Positions 39,303-49,554 are shown, counted from the stretch's first letter. The stretch: DNA of 64,000 nucleotides from an uncultured Rhodospirillales bacterium (GCA_903835235.1 CAILMF010000001.1:62001-126000), one strand, 5' to 3'. The notes: a model not told the origin generated them from the letters alone. A program made the numbers and translations.

Positions 39303-40517
39303 ATGACCGTCTCCTCCCCTCGCGCCGTGGCGCTGCTGCTTGGCGTGGCCCAGACCCTGGCCTGGGGCAGCACCTACTACCTGCCGGCCGTGCTGGCGCC
39401 GGTGGTGGTGCAGGACCTCGGCGCCGACCCCACACTGGTCTACGGCGCCTTCTCCCTGGCGATGCTGATCTCGGGCTTAGCCGCCCCTGGCGTGGGCAAG
39501 CTGATCGAGCGGCTGGGCGGCAGGCCCGTGCTGGTCGTCTCCTCCGGCGTGCTGTCGGCCGGCCTGGTGCTGCTGACGGTGGTGCCGGGCATCTGGGGCT
39601 GGTGCCTCGGCTGGGTGGTGCTGGGCTTCGGCATGGCGCTGGGCCTGTACGAGGCCGCCTTCGCCACGCTGGGCATGCTGTACGGCCGGGACGCGCGACG
39701 GCCGATCACCATCGTCACGCTCTGCGCCGGCTTCGCCAGCACCTGGGGCTGGCCGACCAGCGCGGCGCTGGTGCCCATGCTGGGCTGGCGCGGCACCTGC
39801 CTGGCCTATGTGGCGGTGAACCTGCTGCTGGTGCTGCCGCTGTACCTGCTGCTGCCACGCGGCCATGGCACGGCGCCGGCGGGCAAGGCCGCGGCGGCGC
39901 CGGTGGCCCCGGTGGGCGGGGCGCAGCGCGCCTTCCTGCTGCTGGCGGTGTTCTTCACCCTGCGCTCGCTGATCTCGGGCGTCATCGCCGTGCATTTCGT
40001 CGCGCTGTTCGGTGGGCTCGGCCTGGGCGTGGCGGCCGCGGTGGCGGTGGGTGCCCTGCAGGGTCCGGCGCAGGTCGGCGGCCGGCTGCTGGAGTTCACC
40101 CTGGGCAGCAAGGCGCATCCGTTGGACGTGGCCAAGGCCGGGGCGCTGCTGCTGCCGCTCGGCGCCGGCTGCGTGCTGCTGCTCAGCCCCGGGGAGGTTG
40201 GGCTGGCCGCCGCGGCCTTCATGCTGCTGTACGGCGCCAGCAACGGGATTCTCACCATCAGCAAGGGCCAGGTGCCGCTGGTGCTGTTCGGGCCGCAGGG
40301 CTACCCGGTGCTGATGGGCCGGCTGGCGCTGCCGATGCTGGTGGCCCAGGCGGTGGCGCCGACCCTGGCCGCGCCGGTGGTGGCGGTGCTGCCGGCCGGG
40401 GTCAGCTTCGGGCTTATCCTGGCGCTCTCGGCGCTGGCGCTGGGCTGCCTGCTGCTGCTCAGAACTCAACCACCAGTTCCGCCAACGCCAGGCCCAGCGG
40501 CCGGGCATCCGGGCTGA
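39303..40517 (+). CDS. MFS transporter
   Basis: 404 residues with twelve predicted membrane helices. TLAWGSTYYLPAVLAPVVVQ begins helix 1; the loop 2-3 signature reads GKLIERLGGRPVLV. The central loop is Ala/Pro-rich (about 195-210). The substrate cannot be told. ATG at 39303 is preferred to a GTG two codons earlier. The 3' end overlaps the convergent methyltransferase gene by 59 bp, which is real because both reading frames carry family-like sequence up to that point, although the last 15 residues are low-complexity. Confidence 0.88.
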   Translation: MTVSSPRAVALLLGVAQTLAWGSTYYLPAVLAPVVVQDLGADPTLVYGAFSLAMLISGLAAPGVGKLIERLGGRPVLVVSSGVLSAGLVLLTVVPGIWGWCLGWVVLGFGMALGLYEAAFATLGMLYGRDARRPITIVTLCAGFASTWGWPTSAALVPMLGWRGTCLAYVAVNLLLVLPLYLLLPRGHGTAPAGKAAAAPVAPVGGAQRAFLLLAVFFTLRSLISGVIAVHFVALFGGLGLGVAAAVAVGALQGPAQVGGRLLEFTLGSKAHPLDVAKAGALLLPLGAGCVLLLSPGEVGLAAAAFMLLYGASNGILTISKGQVPLVLFGPQGYPVLMGRLALPMLVAQAVAPTLAAPVVAVLPAGVSFGLILALSALALGCLLLLRTQPPVPPTPGPAAGHPG

Positions 40518-41640
40518 GGCCGAGGCTGGCCGGGCTGGGCCAGGCGGCCGGGCGCAGCACCAGCTCCAGCGGGCCGGGCGGCAGCGGCGGCAGGTCCAGC
40601 GCGTACCAGGCCAGGTCCGGCTGATCCAGCAGCAGCGGCGGCAGCGGGGTGCCGCCGGCCAGCAGCGCAACCGGCAGCGGCGGCGCCAGGCCGCGGGCGC
40701 AGAGCAGCAGGCGGCGCGGCGGCGCCTCGGCCGGCAGCGGCAGGTGCAGCCGGGCTTCGGGGCCCAGGCTCCAGCGGCCCCAATCCTCGGCGCCGGACCA
40801 GCCGGGGCCGAACAGCCCGGGCGGCGGCGCTTGGCCGGCCAAGGTCAGGCTGAGCGGTGGCAGCGTCCGGGATTGCGGGGCGCCGATCTGCGCCGCCAAC
40901 TCCGGCTGGCCGGTGAAGGCGAGGCGCCAGCAGCGCATGCCCGCCAGGTCCAGCGGCTGCGCGCTGGCGGCCCAGGGCAGCACGCGCTCGGCCAGGGCCA
41001 GGCACCAGGCGGCGTGGTCGGCGCGGCGCACCAGGAACAGCTTGCCGCCGCAGATCGCCAGCGGCGCCAGGGCATTGGCGGGGTGGTGCAGGTGGAGGAT
41101 CGCCGCCTCCGTCACGCCGGGCCAGGCGGGGTTCAGGAAATCATCCAGCAGCACCACGCCGCCGGGGGCCAGGGATGCCTCGGCCAGCGCCAGGTCGTGG
41201 CCGGCATGGCCGCGGGTATGGCCGCCATCCACGCTGAACAGCCGGATCGGGCCGCCCAGGGCCAGCAGCTCGGCCGGGGTCAGGGTCTGGCTGTCCCGCG
41301 CCAGGATGGTGCTGCGGCGCTGCAGCCGCCAGCGGGCCAGGTGGGTTTCCAGCATGGCGCGGTCGCCATGGCCGCTGCCATCGGGGTTGAGGTCCTGGCG
41401 CTCGAAGACGTCCACCGCCAGGGCGGCTTCCCCGGGGGCAGCCAGCAGGGCCAAGGCGATGAAGAGCTTGCCATGGTGGACGCCGATCTCGGCGACGGCA
41501 CCGCCCTGGCCGGCGGCAAGCTGGGCGCGGTGCAGGCCGAGCGTCAGCAGCAGCGCATCCCGTTGCAGCCAACCGGCGACGGCGTTGTGGCCGTGCTGGA
41601 AGTAGCCGAGGTCGAGCAGCGGGGGTTCGATGGGGGTCAT
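40459..41640 (-). CDS. Class I SAM-dependent methyltransferase with extra C-terminal domain
   Basis: 393 residues. Residues about 45-215 form a Methyltransf_24-like domain: AVAEIGVHHGKLFIALALLA is motif I, IRLFSVDGGHTRGHAGHDLA and GGVVLLDDFLNPAWPGV are the later strands with the acidic residues. The C-terminal 170 residues are Pro/Leu-rich, perhaps a beta-sandwich, with no recognised domain. The acceptor is unknown. ATG at 41640 lies at the edge of a 27-bp minisatellite, and the frame stays open through that repeat into xerC, but sequence before 41640 is repeat-derived. Confidence 0.8.
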   Translation of the reverse strand: MTPIEPPLLDLGYFQHGHNAVAGWLQRDALLLTLGLHRAQLAAGQGGAVAEIGVHHGKLFIALALLAAPGEAALAVDVFERQDLNPDGSGHGDRAMLETHLARWRLQRRSTILARDSQTLTPAELLALGGPIRLFSVDGGHTRGHAGHDLALAEASLAPGGVVLLDDFLNPAWPGVTEAAILHLHHPANALAPLAICGGKLFLVRRADHAAWCLALAERVLPWAASAQPLDLAGMRCWRLAFTGQPELAAQIGAPQSRTLPPLSLTLAGQAPPPGLFGPGWSGAEDWGRWSLGPEARLHLPLPAEAPPRRLLLCARGLAPPLPVALLAGGTPLPPLLLDQPDLAWYALDLPPLPPGPLELVLRPAAWPSPASLGLSPDARPLGLALAELVVEF

Positions 41641-41830
41641 CGGCGCGCGGATGCGCCGGCCATCACTCGGCACGCGGGTGCGCTGGCCGTCACCAGGCGC
41701 GCGGGTGCGCCGGCCATCACCCGGCGCGCGGATGCGCCGGCCATCACCCGGCGCGCGGGTGCGCCGGCCATCATTCGGCGCGCGGGTGCGCGGACCATCA
41801 CTCAGCGCGCGGGTGCGCGCGACGCCAGGT
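41641..41830. repeat. 27-bp tandem repeat spanning the end of xerC
   Basis: Seven copies with the start of the [AG]TGCGC motif at 41651, 41678, 41705, 41732, 41759, 41786 and 41813, each step 27 bp. Copies alternate GCGGATGCGCCGGCC and GCGGGTGCGCCGGCC. The last unit and a half lies inside the xerC 3' end, so repeat expansion has shaped the XerC C-terminus (RRAHPRAE). Confidence 0.85.
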
Positions 41831-42730
41831 CGCCAGCAGGCTGGCGGCGTCCACGGCGGTATAGCGCTGCGTGGTGGAAAGGCTGGCGTGGCCGAGCAAT
41901 TCCTGGATGGAGCGCAGATCGGCCCCGCCGCCCAGCAGATGGGTGGCAAAGCTGTGGCGCAGCGCGTGCGGCGTGGCGTGTTCCGGCAGGCCGGCCAGGC
42001 GGCGCCAGTCGCGGATGGCCTTCTGCGCCACCGCCGGGTCCAGCCGGGCACCGCGGGCGCCGATGAACAGGGGGGCATCCGGCCCGGCCTGGGCGCGCCA
42101 GGGCAGGTATTCGGCAATGGCCTGGCGCACCGCCGGCAGCACCGGCACCAGGCGCTGCTTGCCGCCCTTGCCCAGCACCCGCAGCGCCTGCTCGCCGCCG
42201 GCCTTGGGGGCGTCGCGCAGGTTCAGCCCCAGCGCCTCGGAAAGACGCAGGCCGCAGCCGTACAGCAGCGTGAACAGCGCCACGTCGCGCGCCGCCTGCA
42301 TGGCCGGAGATTGCGCATGGCCGGGCACGTGGACCGCACCGATGCCGTCCACTGCCGTATGCGCCTGCTCGGCGGTCAGGGCGCGGGGGACGGGCGGCTT
42401 CAGCCGCGGGCCGCGCAGACCCGTCAGCGCCGCGGTCGGAGCACCATGGAAGCGCGCCAGCCAGCGCAGGAAGCCCCGGACGCTGGCCAGCTGCCGGGCG
42501 CGGGTGGCATTGCCGGCGCCGGCCGCGCCGCGGGCGCCGAGGAAGGCGCGGATATCCGCCGGGCGGAGGTCGGCCAGGGCCTGGAGGTCGGGCTCGCCGC
42601 CCAGGTGCTTGCCGAGGAAGCCCAGGAAATCGCCGAGGTCGCGGCCATAGGCTTCCACCGTATTGTCGGCGGCGCGGCGTTCCTTGGCCAGCCAGGCGAG
42701 GTAGGCGGCGCGGGCCTCGGTGCCGTGCAT
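41798..42730 (-). CDS. xerC: Tyrosine recombinase XerC
   Basis: 310-residue recombinase that resolves chromosome dimers at dif with XerD. The N-terminal SAM-like domain (AAYLAWLAKERRAADNTVEAY) is followed by a catalytic domain with all residues: Arg in LLYGCGLRLSEALGL, Lys in LGKGGKQRLVPV, His-x-x-Arg in TPHALRHSFATHLL, His in LGHASLSTTQ and the nucleophile Tyr in RYTAVD. Length is normal. The DUF484 gene lies 166 bp upstream, a usual neighbour of xerC. The stop lies inside a 27-bp minisatellite. Confidence 0.95.
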   Translation of the reverse strand: MHGTEARAAYLAWLAKERRAADNTVEAYGRDLGDFLGFLGKHLGGEPDLQALADLRPADIRAFLGARGAAGAGNATRARQLASVRGFLRWLARFHGAPTAALTGLRGPRLKPPVPRALTAEQAHTAVDGIGAVHVPGHAQSPAMQAARDVALFTLLYGCGLRLSEALGLNLRDAPKAGGEQALRVLGKGGKQRLVPVLPAVRQAIAEYLPWRAQAGPDAPLFIGARGARLDPAVAQKAIRDWRRLAGLPEHATPHALRHSFATHLLGGGADLRSIQELLGHASLSTTQRYTAVDAASLLATWRRAHPRAE

Positions 42731-42896
42731 CGGCTAGCCGCCCACCGGCGCGGTCTGCCGGCGCGCACTCCCATGGAGCGCAACGAGAAACAGGGCCGCC
42801 CCAGATGGCGCAACCTCAGGCAGGCAGGTCGCGGGCGGCACCCTGCCGGCCGGCAGGGACGGTGCGGGCAGCACGGCGCGGCGCCCGGCTGCCACG

Positions 42897-43574
42897 CTAC
42901 CGCGCCAGCGCGGCGGCCACAGCGCGCCCGAGGAAGGCCAGGGTCGCCGTCACGTGTCGGGCCGGCAGCGCCGCGGGGTCGCGGGTGCCCAGCACCAGCA
43001 GCACCGCCTCCCCGGTCCAGACCGGCACGCGGGCCAGGGCGTCGCGCACCACCAGGCCGGCGGCTTCCTGGTGCAGCAGCTCGCGGTCGGTCGGGTGGGC
43101 ACGGACCAGGGCTTCCCGCCCGCCGGGCAGCAACCGGGCGATGGTGCCCAGCGGCAGCTTGCCGATGCCGCGGCGGTCCGGGCGCTCGGCCAGCAGGCCA
43201 CAGCTTTCCACCCCCAGCAGCGCCGGCAGCTCCTGCTGCACCGCCTCCACCGGGTCCGGGCAGCGCATCAGCGCCAGCACCGCCAGGCGCACGCGGATGG
43301 TCAGGCCCTGGTTGGCGCGGCCGGCGGTCAGCGCCGCGTCCATCTCCGATTCCAGGCCACGCAGGCGGCGGCGCTCGGCCGTCAGCATCGCCGCCATGTG
43401 GTCGGCAATGCGCTCCCCATGCACCCGGCGCGGCGGCGCCAGGTGGCGGTACAGGTCCGGCCGATCCGCCAGGAAGGCGGGATTGGCGCGGAGAAACTCT
43501 TCCACCGCCGCCGGCGCCGGCAGACTGTCCGGCTCGCAGCCGTTGTCGCAGAGCAGGCGGCGGGGCTGGGTCAC
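42897..43574 (-). CDS. DUF484 family protein
   Basis: 225 residues. DUF484 proteins are GAF-like and commonly sit next to xerC; the function is unknown. Seen: [25 protein letters not shown], the usual start, then the helix [22 protein letters not shown] and the GAF-like core [15 protein letters not shown] ending in [19 protein letters not shown]. The GTG start at 43574 overlaps the fsa stop by GTGA, so the two are translationally coupled. An earlier in-frame start would run far into fsa. Confidence 0.85.
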   Translation of the reverse strand: MTQPRRLLCDNGCEPDSLPAPAAVEEFLRANPAFLADRPDLYRHLAPPRRVHGERIADHMAAMLTAERRRLRGLESEMDAALTAGRANQGLTIRVRLAVLALMRCPDPVEAVQQELPALLGVESCGLLAERPDRRGIGKLPLGTIARLLPGGREALVRAHPTDRELLHQEAAGLVVRDALARVPVWTGEAVLLVLGTRDPAALPARHVTATLAFLGRAVAAALAR

Positions 43575-44227
43575 AGGATGCTTTGGCCGGTCTTCTGCCA
43601 ATCCGCCAGGAAGGCCGCGAGGCCTTTGTCGGTCAGCGGATGGTTCAGCAGTTGCCGAATGACATTGGGCGGCAGCGTCGCCACATGCGCGCCCAGCTTG
43701 GCCGACTGGATCAGATGGATCGGGTGGCGGATCGAGGCGACCAGCACTTCCGTGCGGAATTCCGGGTAGTTGCCGTAGATCTGCACGATGTCGGAGATCA
43801 GCTCCATGCCATCCTGGCCGATATCGTCCAGGCGGCCGACGAAGGGGGAGATGAAGGCGGCACCGGCCTTGGCGGCCAGAATGGCTTGGCCGGCCGAGAA
43901 GCACAGGGTCACGTTCACCAGCGTGCCTTCCTCCGACAGCGCCTTGCAGGTGCGCAGCCCGGCTTCGGTCAGCGGCACCTTGACGCAGACATTGGGGGCG
44001 ATCTGGCGCAGGTACTTGCCTTCGGCCAGCATGCCCGCGAAATCGGTGGCGGTGACCTCGGCCGAGACCGGGCCGGGGGTGATCGCGCAGATCTCGGCGA
44101 TCACCTCGCTCATCTTGCGGCCGGACTTGGCGATGAGGCTGGGGTTGGTGGTGACGCCATCGACCATGCCCAGCTCAACCAGGGAACGGATGTCCGCAAC
44201 CTCGGCGGTATCAACGAAGAACTTCAT
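43571..44227 (-). CDS. fsa: Fructose-6-phosphate aldolase / transaldolase family protein
   Basis: 218-residue short transaldolase (TalC/FSA type) acting in sugar phosphate interconversion. [20 protein letters not shown] and [14 protein letters not shown] are family openers; the Schiff-base Lys83 is in [35 protein letters not shown] and [12 protein letters not shown] follow. Whether it is a true transaldolase or F6P aldolase cannot be decided from sequence alone. It leads the fsa-DUF484-xerC unit and is divergent from priA (66 bp). Confidence 0.92.
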   Translation of the reverse strand: MKFFVDTAEVADIRSLVELGMVDGVTTNPSLIAKSGRKMSEVIAEICAITPGPVSAEVTATDFAGMLAEGKYLRQIAPNVCVKVPLTEAGLRTCKALSEEGTLVNVTLCFSAGQAILAAKAGAAFISPFVGRLDDIGQDGMELISDIVQIYGNYPEFRTEVLVASIRHPIHLIQSAKLGAHVATLPPNVIRQLLNHPLTDKGLAAFLADWQKTGQSIL

Positions 44228-44293
44228 GCGGCATGGACCTTTGGCGCGGTTGTCGAGGGTTTGTTTCAGCTTTGTTCAGGCATACATTAGCCC

Positions 44294-46522
44294 ATGGCCC
44301 CGCCTCACCGAAAGCACCACAACACAGATGTCACGCCGCCTGTGGTTTCCCGGCCACGGGTACGGGTGATGTTGCCGCTGCCGCTGGCCGGTGCCTACGA
44401 CTACCGGGTGCCGCCGGAACTGGCGCTTGGCGTCGGCGACCTGGTGGTGGTGCCGCTGGGCCAGCGCGAGATCCACGGCGTGGTCTGGGACGCCGACCCG
44501 GCGGCGGAGGGCGTGGCGGAGGGCCGGTTGAAGCCGGTGCTGGCCAGGTTGCCGGTGCCGGCGATGACCGCCTCGTTGCGGCGATTTATTGACTGGGTGG
44601 CGGCCTATACGCTCAGCCCGCCCGGCGCGGTGCTGCGGATGGCGCTGTCCTCGCCCGGGGCCTTCGAGCCGCCCTCCCCCCAGGCCGGCTGGGTGCTGGC
44701 GCCGCCGGGCAACAGCCAGCCGCGGCTGACGCCGGAGCGGAAGCGGGTGCTGGCGGCGATGGTGGCGGGCCAGGCCTATGCCGGTGGCGCGCTGGCCGAG
44801 GCGGCGCAGGTTTCGACGGGTGTGCTGCGCGGCATGGCGGAGAACGGGCTGCTGCGGCCGGCGCTGCTGCCGCGCCACCAGCGGTTCCGCGCGCCGGACC
44901 CGGAACACCCGGGGCCTTCACTGGCGGGGCCGCAGGCCGCGGCGGCGGCGGCGCTGTGCGAGCGCGTGGCGGCGCGGCGCTTCGGGGTGACGCTGCTGAC
45001 CGGGGTGACCGGGTCCGGAAAAACCGAGGTGTATTTCGACGCGGTGGCGGAGGCGCTTCGCCAGGGCCGCCAGGCGCTGGTGCTGCTGCCGGAAATCGCG
45101 CTTTCGGCGCAGTGGCTGGACCGGTTCAAGGCGCGCTTCGGCGTGGCGCCGGCGCTGTGGCACAGCGAGTTGACCAGCAAGACCCGGCGCGACACCTGGC
45201 GCGCAGTGGCGGAGGGTGAGGTGCAGGTGCTGGTCGGGGCGCGCTCGGCGCTGTTCCTGCCCTACCCCGACCTTGGCCTGGTGGTGGTGGACGAGGAGCA
45301 CGAGACCGCCTTCAAGCAGGAGGAGGGGGTGATCTACCACGCCCGCGACATGGCGGTGGTGCGGGCGCGCTTTGCCGAGGCCGCCTGCGTGCTGGTCAGC
45401 GCCACGCCCAGCCTGGAGAGCCTGACCAATGCCGAGACCGGGCGCTACGCCCGGCTGGACCTGCCGACCCGGCATGGCGGGGCCACGCTGCCGCAGGTGG
45501 TGCCGGTGGACCTGCGAAAAACGCCGCCGGAGCGCGGGCGCTTCCTGGCGCCGCCGCTGGTGGAGGCGGTGACGGCGACGCTGGCGCGGGGCGAGCAGGC
45601 CATGCTGTTCCTGAACCGCCGCGGCTACGCGCCGCTGACGCTCTGCCGCGCCTGTGGCCACCGCATGCGCTGCCCGAATTGCACCGCCTGGCTGGTGGAG
45701 CATCGGGCGCAGCGGCGGCTGACCTGCCACCATTGCGGCCATGTGGAACCGCCGCCCGCCGCCTGCCCGGAATGCGGCGCGGAGCACAGCCTGACCGCCG
45801 TCGGCCCCGGGGTAGAGCGGGTGCAGGAAGAGGCGGCGCAGCTATGGCCCGACGCGCGCCGCCTGGTGATGGCCAGCGACAACATCCCCGGCCCGGCCGC
45901 CGCCGCCGCCGCCGCCCAGGCGATCTCGGCGCGCGAGGTGGATTTGATCATCGGCACGCAGATCGTCGCCAAGGGCTGGCATTTTCCGCACCTGACCCTG
46001 GTGGGGGTGGTGGATGCCGATCTCGGCCTGGCCGGCGGCGACCTGCGCGCGGCGGAACGCACCGTGCAGCTGCTGCACCAGGTGGCCGGGCGCGCGGGGC
46101 GGGCGGAATCCCCGGGCCAGGTGCTGCTGCAAAGCTTTTCGCCGGAACACCCGGTGATGCAGGCGCTGATCGGCAACGACCTGGATGCCTTCATGGCCGC
46201 GGAAGCCGCGATGCGGCAGCCCGGCCACTGGCCGCCCTTCGGCCGGCTGGCGGCGCTGATCGTCAGTGCCGAGGATGAGCGCGCGGCGGAGCGGGTGGCG
46301 CGGGATTTGGGACTGGCGGCGCCGGGCGGCGAGGGGGTGCAGGTGCTGGGGCCGGCCCCGGCCCCGCTGGCGCTGCTGCGCGGCCGGCACAGGCGGCGGT
46401 TGCTGCTGAAATGCCGGCGCGACATTGCGGTGCAGCCGTTGCTGCGGGAATGGCTGGCCAAGGTGGAGGTGCCGGGCAATGTCCGGTTGCAGGTGGACGT
46501 GGACCCCGTGAGCTTTTTGTAG
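44294..46522 (+). CDS. priA: Primosomal protein N' (PriA helicase)
   Basis: 742-residue replication-restart helicase that reloads the replisome at stalled forks. N-terminal 3'-DNA-binding domain ([17 protein letters not shown]), Walker [21 protein letters not shown] at about 234-253, DEEH box [16 protein letters not shown], and an eight-Cys zinc module: [13 protein letters not shown] then CHHCG and CPECG. Motif VI region [13 protein letters not shown] is intact. Upstream in-frame residues before [10 protein letters not shown] are weakly supported, so the true start could be slightly internal. Divergent from fsa and convergent with glnD. Confidence 0.95.
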   Translation: MAPPHRKHHNTDVTPPVVSRPRVRVMLPLPLAGAYDYRVPPELALGVGDLVVVPLGQREIHGVVWDADPAAEGVAEGRLKPVLARLPVPAMTASLRRFIDWVAAYTLSPPGAVLRMALSSPGAFEPPSPQAGWVLAPPGNSQPRLTPERKRVLAAMVAGQAYAGGALAEAAQVSTGVLRGMAENGLLRPALLPRHQRFRAPDPEHPGPSLAGPQAAAAAALCERVAARRFGVTLLTGVTGSGKTEVYFDAVAEALRQGRQALVLLPEIALSAQWLDRFKARFGVAPALWHSELTSKTRRDTWRAVAEGEVQVLVGARSALFLPYPDLGLVVVDEEHETAFKQEEGVIYHARDMAVVRARFAEAACVLVSATPSLESLTNAETGRYARLDLPTRHGGATLPQVVPVDLRKTPPERGRFLAPPLVEAVTATLARGEQAMLFLNRRGYAPLTLCRACGHRMRCPNCTAWLVEHRAQRRLTCHHCGHVEPPPAACPECGAEHSLTAVGPGVERVQEEAAQLWPDARRLVMASDNIPGPAAAAAAAQAISAREVDLIIGTQIVAKGWHFPHLTLVGVVDADLGLAGGDLRAAERTVQLLHQVAGRAGRAESPGQVLLQSFSPEHPVMQALIGNDLDAFMAAEAAMRQPGHWPPFGRLAALIVSAEDERAAERVARDLGLAAPGGEGVQVLGPAPAPLALLRGRHRRRLLLKCRRDIAVQPLLREWLAKVEVPGNVRLQVDVDPVSFL

Positions 46523-46589
46523 CCGGGTCAGCGGCAGGGCGCGGCTGGCCGCAACAAGCGCGGCCCTGGCGGCGGAGGGTGCCTGGCCG

Positions 46590-49535
46590 CTACGCCGGCT
46601 CGGCCGCCGCGCGGCTGGGCGGGGTGGTGGTGCCGCCGGTGGCTTCCGGCGTGGCCAGGGCGCGGTCGATGGCCTTGCGCAGCGTGTTCAGCTTGCGCTC
46701 GTTCTCCACCTTCAGGCCAAAAATGTCCTTCACGTAGAACACGTCCACCGCGCGCACGCCGTAGGTGGTGATGTGCGCACTGGCGATCTGCAACCCCTGG
46801 TCGGAGATGGCGGCGGTGACGTCGTGCAGCAGGCCAGGGCGGTCGCGGCCATTCACCTCGATCACGGTGTGGCTGTTGCTGGCGTGGTTGTCGAAGACCA
46901 CGCGCGGCGGCACCGTCACGGCGCGCAGCCGGGCGGGTTCGCGCCGCACCTTCTGGATTTCGGTCTTCAGCCGCAGCCGGCCGCTCAGCGCCTGTTCGAT
47001 CAGCACCGCCAGCTTGGCCAGGCGGTGCGGCTGGTCGAAGGCGCCGCCGGCGGCGTCCTGCACCCAGAAGGTGTCCAGCGCCATGCCGTTCTGCAAGGTA
47101 TGGATGCGCGCATCAACGATGCTGGCGCCGGCCACCGCCAGCGACCCGGCGATGCGGCTGAACAGGCCTGGATGGTCGGCGGCGTAGATCGTCACTTCGG
47201 TGACGGCGCGCTGTTCCAGCACCCGGGTCTTGACCGTCAGCGGCGCCTTGTTGCGCTCGGCATCGCGGATCAGGCTGGCGTGGCGGGCATGGGTATCGGC
47301 GTCGAAGGAGAGCCAGTAGCCGGGGTAGCCCAGCGCCAGGAACTGGTCGATATCGGCCTGCGGCCAGGCGCCAAGCATGGCGGCGGCGGCGTCCCGCGCG
47401 CGGGCCACCCGCACATCGCGTTCCGGCACGCTGAGGCCGCCGGCCAGGACCTCGGCCACGCGCCAATAGACTTCGCGCAGCAACGTGGCCTTCCAGCCAT
47501 TCCAGACCTTGGCGGAAACCGCGCGCATGTCGGCCACCGTGAGGACCAGCAGCAGGCGCAGGCGTTCCGGGCTCTGCACCAGGTCGGCGATGTCGAGGAT
47601 GGTCTTCGGGTCCTCGATGTCGCGCTTGAAGGCGGTCTGGCTGATCAGCAGGTGGTGCAGCACCAGCCAGGAAACCGTCTCGGTCTCCTCCGGCGTCAGG
47701 CCCAGCTTGGGGCAGACTTCCTGGGCGATGCGGGCGCCGAGTTCCGAATGGTCGCCGCCACGGCCCTTGGCGATGTCGTGCAGCATGGCCGCGACATAGA
47801 GCGCGCGGCGCGACGAGACCTGGCCGATGAGTTCGGAGGCGACCGGCGCCACTTCAGCCAGGTCGCCATTCTCCAGCCGCTGGAGGTTGCCGATGACCTC
47901 GATGGTGTGCTCGTCCACGGTGAACACATGGTAGGTGTCGAACTGCATCAGCCCGACGATGCGGGCCCATTCCGGCACGAACCGGCTGAGGAAGCCGGTC
48001 TCGTTCATGATCCGCATCCAGGTGGCGGAATCCTTGCCACAGAGCAGGTCGAGGAACAGCGCATCGGCCTCGGTGTCGCCGCGCAGGCGGACCGCGTGGT
48101 GGGCGCTGCGGATCATCGCGCGCATGGCCAGCGGGTGGATGTCCAGGTGCCGGTCGCGCGCCGCCTTCAGGATGCGCAGCATCAGAATGGGTTCGCGGGC
48201 GAAGTCGCGGTCGGGCGGGGCTGCCACCAGCTTGCCATCGGCGAAGGCCAGGCCGGAATCGGCCAGCGCCTTGTCGCCGGTCTTGCGCCCGGCCGGCGGG
48301 CCAAGGGCGGCACGCTCGATGGCCGGCTCCAGCACGCGGGACAGCCGGGCCACGTCGCGCACCGTCAGGAACAGGTGCTTCATGAAGCGCTCGACGCCGT
48401 CCTGCCGTCCCCGCGGCGTATAGCCCATGCGGGCGCCGACCACGGGTTGCAGGTCGAAGGTCAGGCGTTCCTCGGCGCGCTGGGTGACCAGGTGCAGATG
48501 GAAGCGGACGGTCCAGAGGAAGTCCCAGGCGCGGCGGATGGTGCGCGCCTCGTGCTCGGACAGCAGGCCGCCGCCGGGGCTTTCGGGGCCGACCAGTTCC
48601 GGCATGCGCTGGGTGCCGAAGGCGTAGCGGGCGAGCCAGTACAGGGTTTGCAGGTCCCGCAGGCCGCCGCGGCCTTCCTTGATGTGCGGCTCCACCATGT
48701 AGGGGCTGTCGCCGTACTTGCCGTGGCGGGTCAGGCGTTCCTGGCGTTTCGCCGCCAGGAAGGGGGCCAGGCCGCGGTCCTTCCGCATCTTGGCGAAGGC
48801 TTCCTGGAAGCGGTCGAAGGCGGCGCGTTCCCCGTGCAGGAAGCGGGCGTCGACCAGCGCGGTCAGGATGGTCACGTCCTTGGCCGCTTCGTCCAGGCAG
48901 TCCTTCACGCTGCGGGTGGCGTGGCCCACCTTCAGGCCCAGGTCCCACAGCATGTAGAGCGTGAACTCCACCGTGCGCTGCACGCGCGGGCCGGACTGGC
49001 CGTCCGAGAGGAACAGCAGGTCGATATCCGAATAGGGCGCCAGCACGCCACGGCCATAGCCGCCGGTGGCGACCAGGGCGAAGGGCGGCTCACGTGCCTC
49101 GGCCGGGTTGCGCGGCGGGGTCATGGCCAGCGCGTAGCGGTGGATGGCGTGCATCAGCCCGTCCACCAGCGCCGCCAGCCAGCGGGCGGCGGCCAGGCCG
49201 CTGAGCTGCTGGTTCTCGAAGGCGTCCTGCACCTGGCCCTGGATGCGGCCGAGATGGCGGCGCAGCAGGGCGAGGGCGACGTCGCGGGCCACCGGGCCGC
49301 CGGCCTCGGCCGCCAGGGCGCCGGTGGCGTCGGCGCCCGACATCCCCGCGCCAATGGCGCTCGCGCCCCCGGCGCCGTCAGCATTCGACACCCCGGCGCC
49401 GCTGGCGTGCGACATCCCCGCGCCTTCGGTGCCAAGGATCGCGTTGATCAGGTCCGGGACGGCGGAAGGCACCGCGGCCAAAGCAGCGGGCGCGCCAGCC
49501 GGCGTCCGTGCCGGGAATGCTGCCTCAGGGGTCAT
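46590..49535 (-). CDS. glnD: [Protein-PII] uridylyltransferase/uridylyl-removing enzyme
   Basis: 981-residue nitrogen sensor that uridylylates PII when glutamine is low and removes UMP when it is high. Nucleotidyltransferase motif GGYGRGVLAPYSDIDLLFLS, HD hydrolase motif LYVAAMLHDIAKGRGGDHSE, and two C-terminal ACT domains (DHPGLFSRIAGSLAVAGASI and DRPGLLHDVTAAISDQGLQI). Longer than usual at the N-terminus because of an in-frame octapeptide repeat at 38-69 (GAGMSHAS, GAGVSNAD, GAGGASAI, GAGMSGAD). mutS ends 19 bp upstream, so the two may be co-transcribed. Confidence 0.95.
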   Translation of the reverse strand: MTPEAAFPARTPAGAPAALAAVPSAVPDLINAILGTEGAGMSHASGAGVSNADGAGGASAIGAGMSGADATGALAAEAGGPVARDVALALLRRHLGRIQGQVQDAFENQQLSGLAAARWLAALVDGLMHAIHRYALAMTPPRNPAEAREPPFALVATGGYGRGVLAPYSDIDLLFLSDGQSGPRVQRTVEFTLYMLWDLGLKVGHATRSVKDCLDEAAKDVTILTALVDARFLHGERAAFDRFQEAFAKMRKDRGLAPFLAAKRQERLTRHGKYGDSPYMVEPHIKEGRGGLRDLQTLYWLARYAFGTQRMPELVGPESPGGGLLSEHEARTIRRAWDFLWTVRFHLHLVTQRAEERLTFDLQPVVGARMGYTPRGRQDGVERFMKHLFLTVRDVARLSRVLEPAIERAALGPPAGRKTGDKALADSGLAFADGKLVAAPPDRDFAREPILMLRILKAARDRHLDIHPLAMRAMIRSAHHAVRLRGDTEADALFLDLLCGKDSATWMRIMNETGFLSRFVPEWARIVGLMQFDTYHVFTVDEHTIEVIGNLQRLENGDLAEVAPVASELIGQVSSRRALYVAAMLHDIAKGRGGDHSELGARIAQEVCPKLGLTPEETETVSWLVLHHLLISQTAFKRDIEDPKTILDIADLVQSPERLRLLLVLTVADMRAVSAKVWNGWKATLLREVYWRVAEVLAGGLSVPERDVRVARARDAAAAMLGAWPQADIDQFLALGYPGYWLSFDADTHARHASLIRDAERNKAPLTVKTRVLEQRAVTEVTIYAADHPGLFSRIAGSLAVAGASIVDARIHTLQNGMALDTFWVQDAAGGAFDQPHRLAKLAVLIEQALSGRLRLKTEIQKVRREPARLRAVTVPPRVVFDNHASNSHTVIEVNGRDRPGLLHDVTAAISDQGLQIASAHITTYGVRAVDVFYVKDIFGLKVENERKLNTLRKAIDRALATPEATGGTTTPPSRAAAEPA
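49329..49424. repeat. 24-bp in-frame tandem repeat within glnD
   Basis: Four units of 24 bp encode the degenerate octapeptide GAGxSxAx near the GlnD N-terminus, before the nucleotidyltransferase domain. Confidence 0.7.
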
Positions 49536-49554
49536 CCTCTCCAGCCTAACGCAC

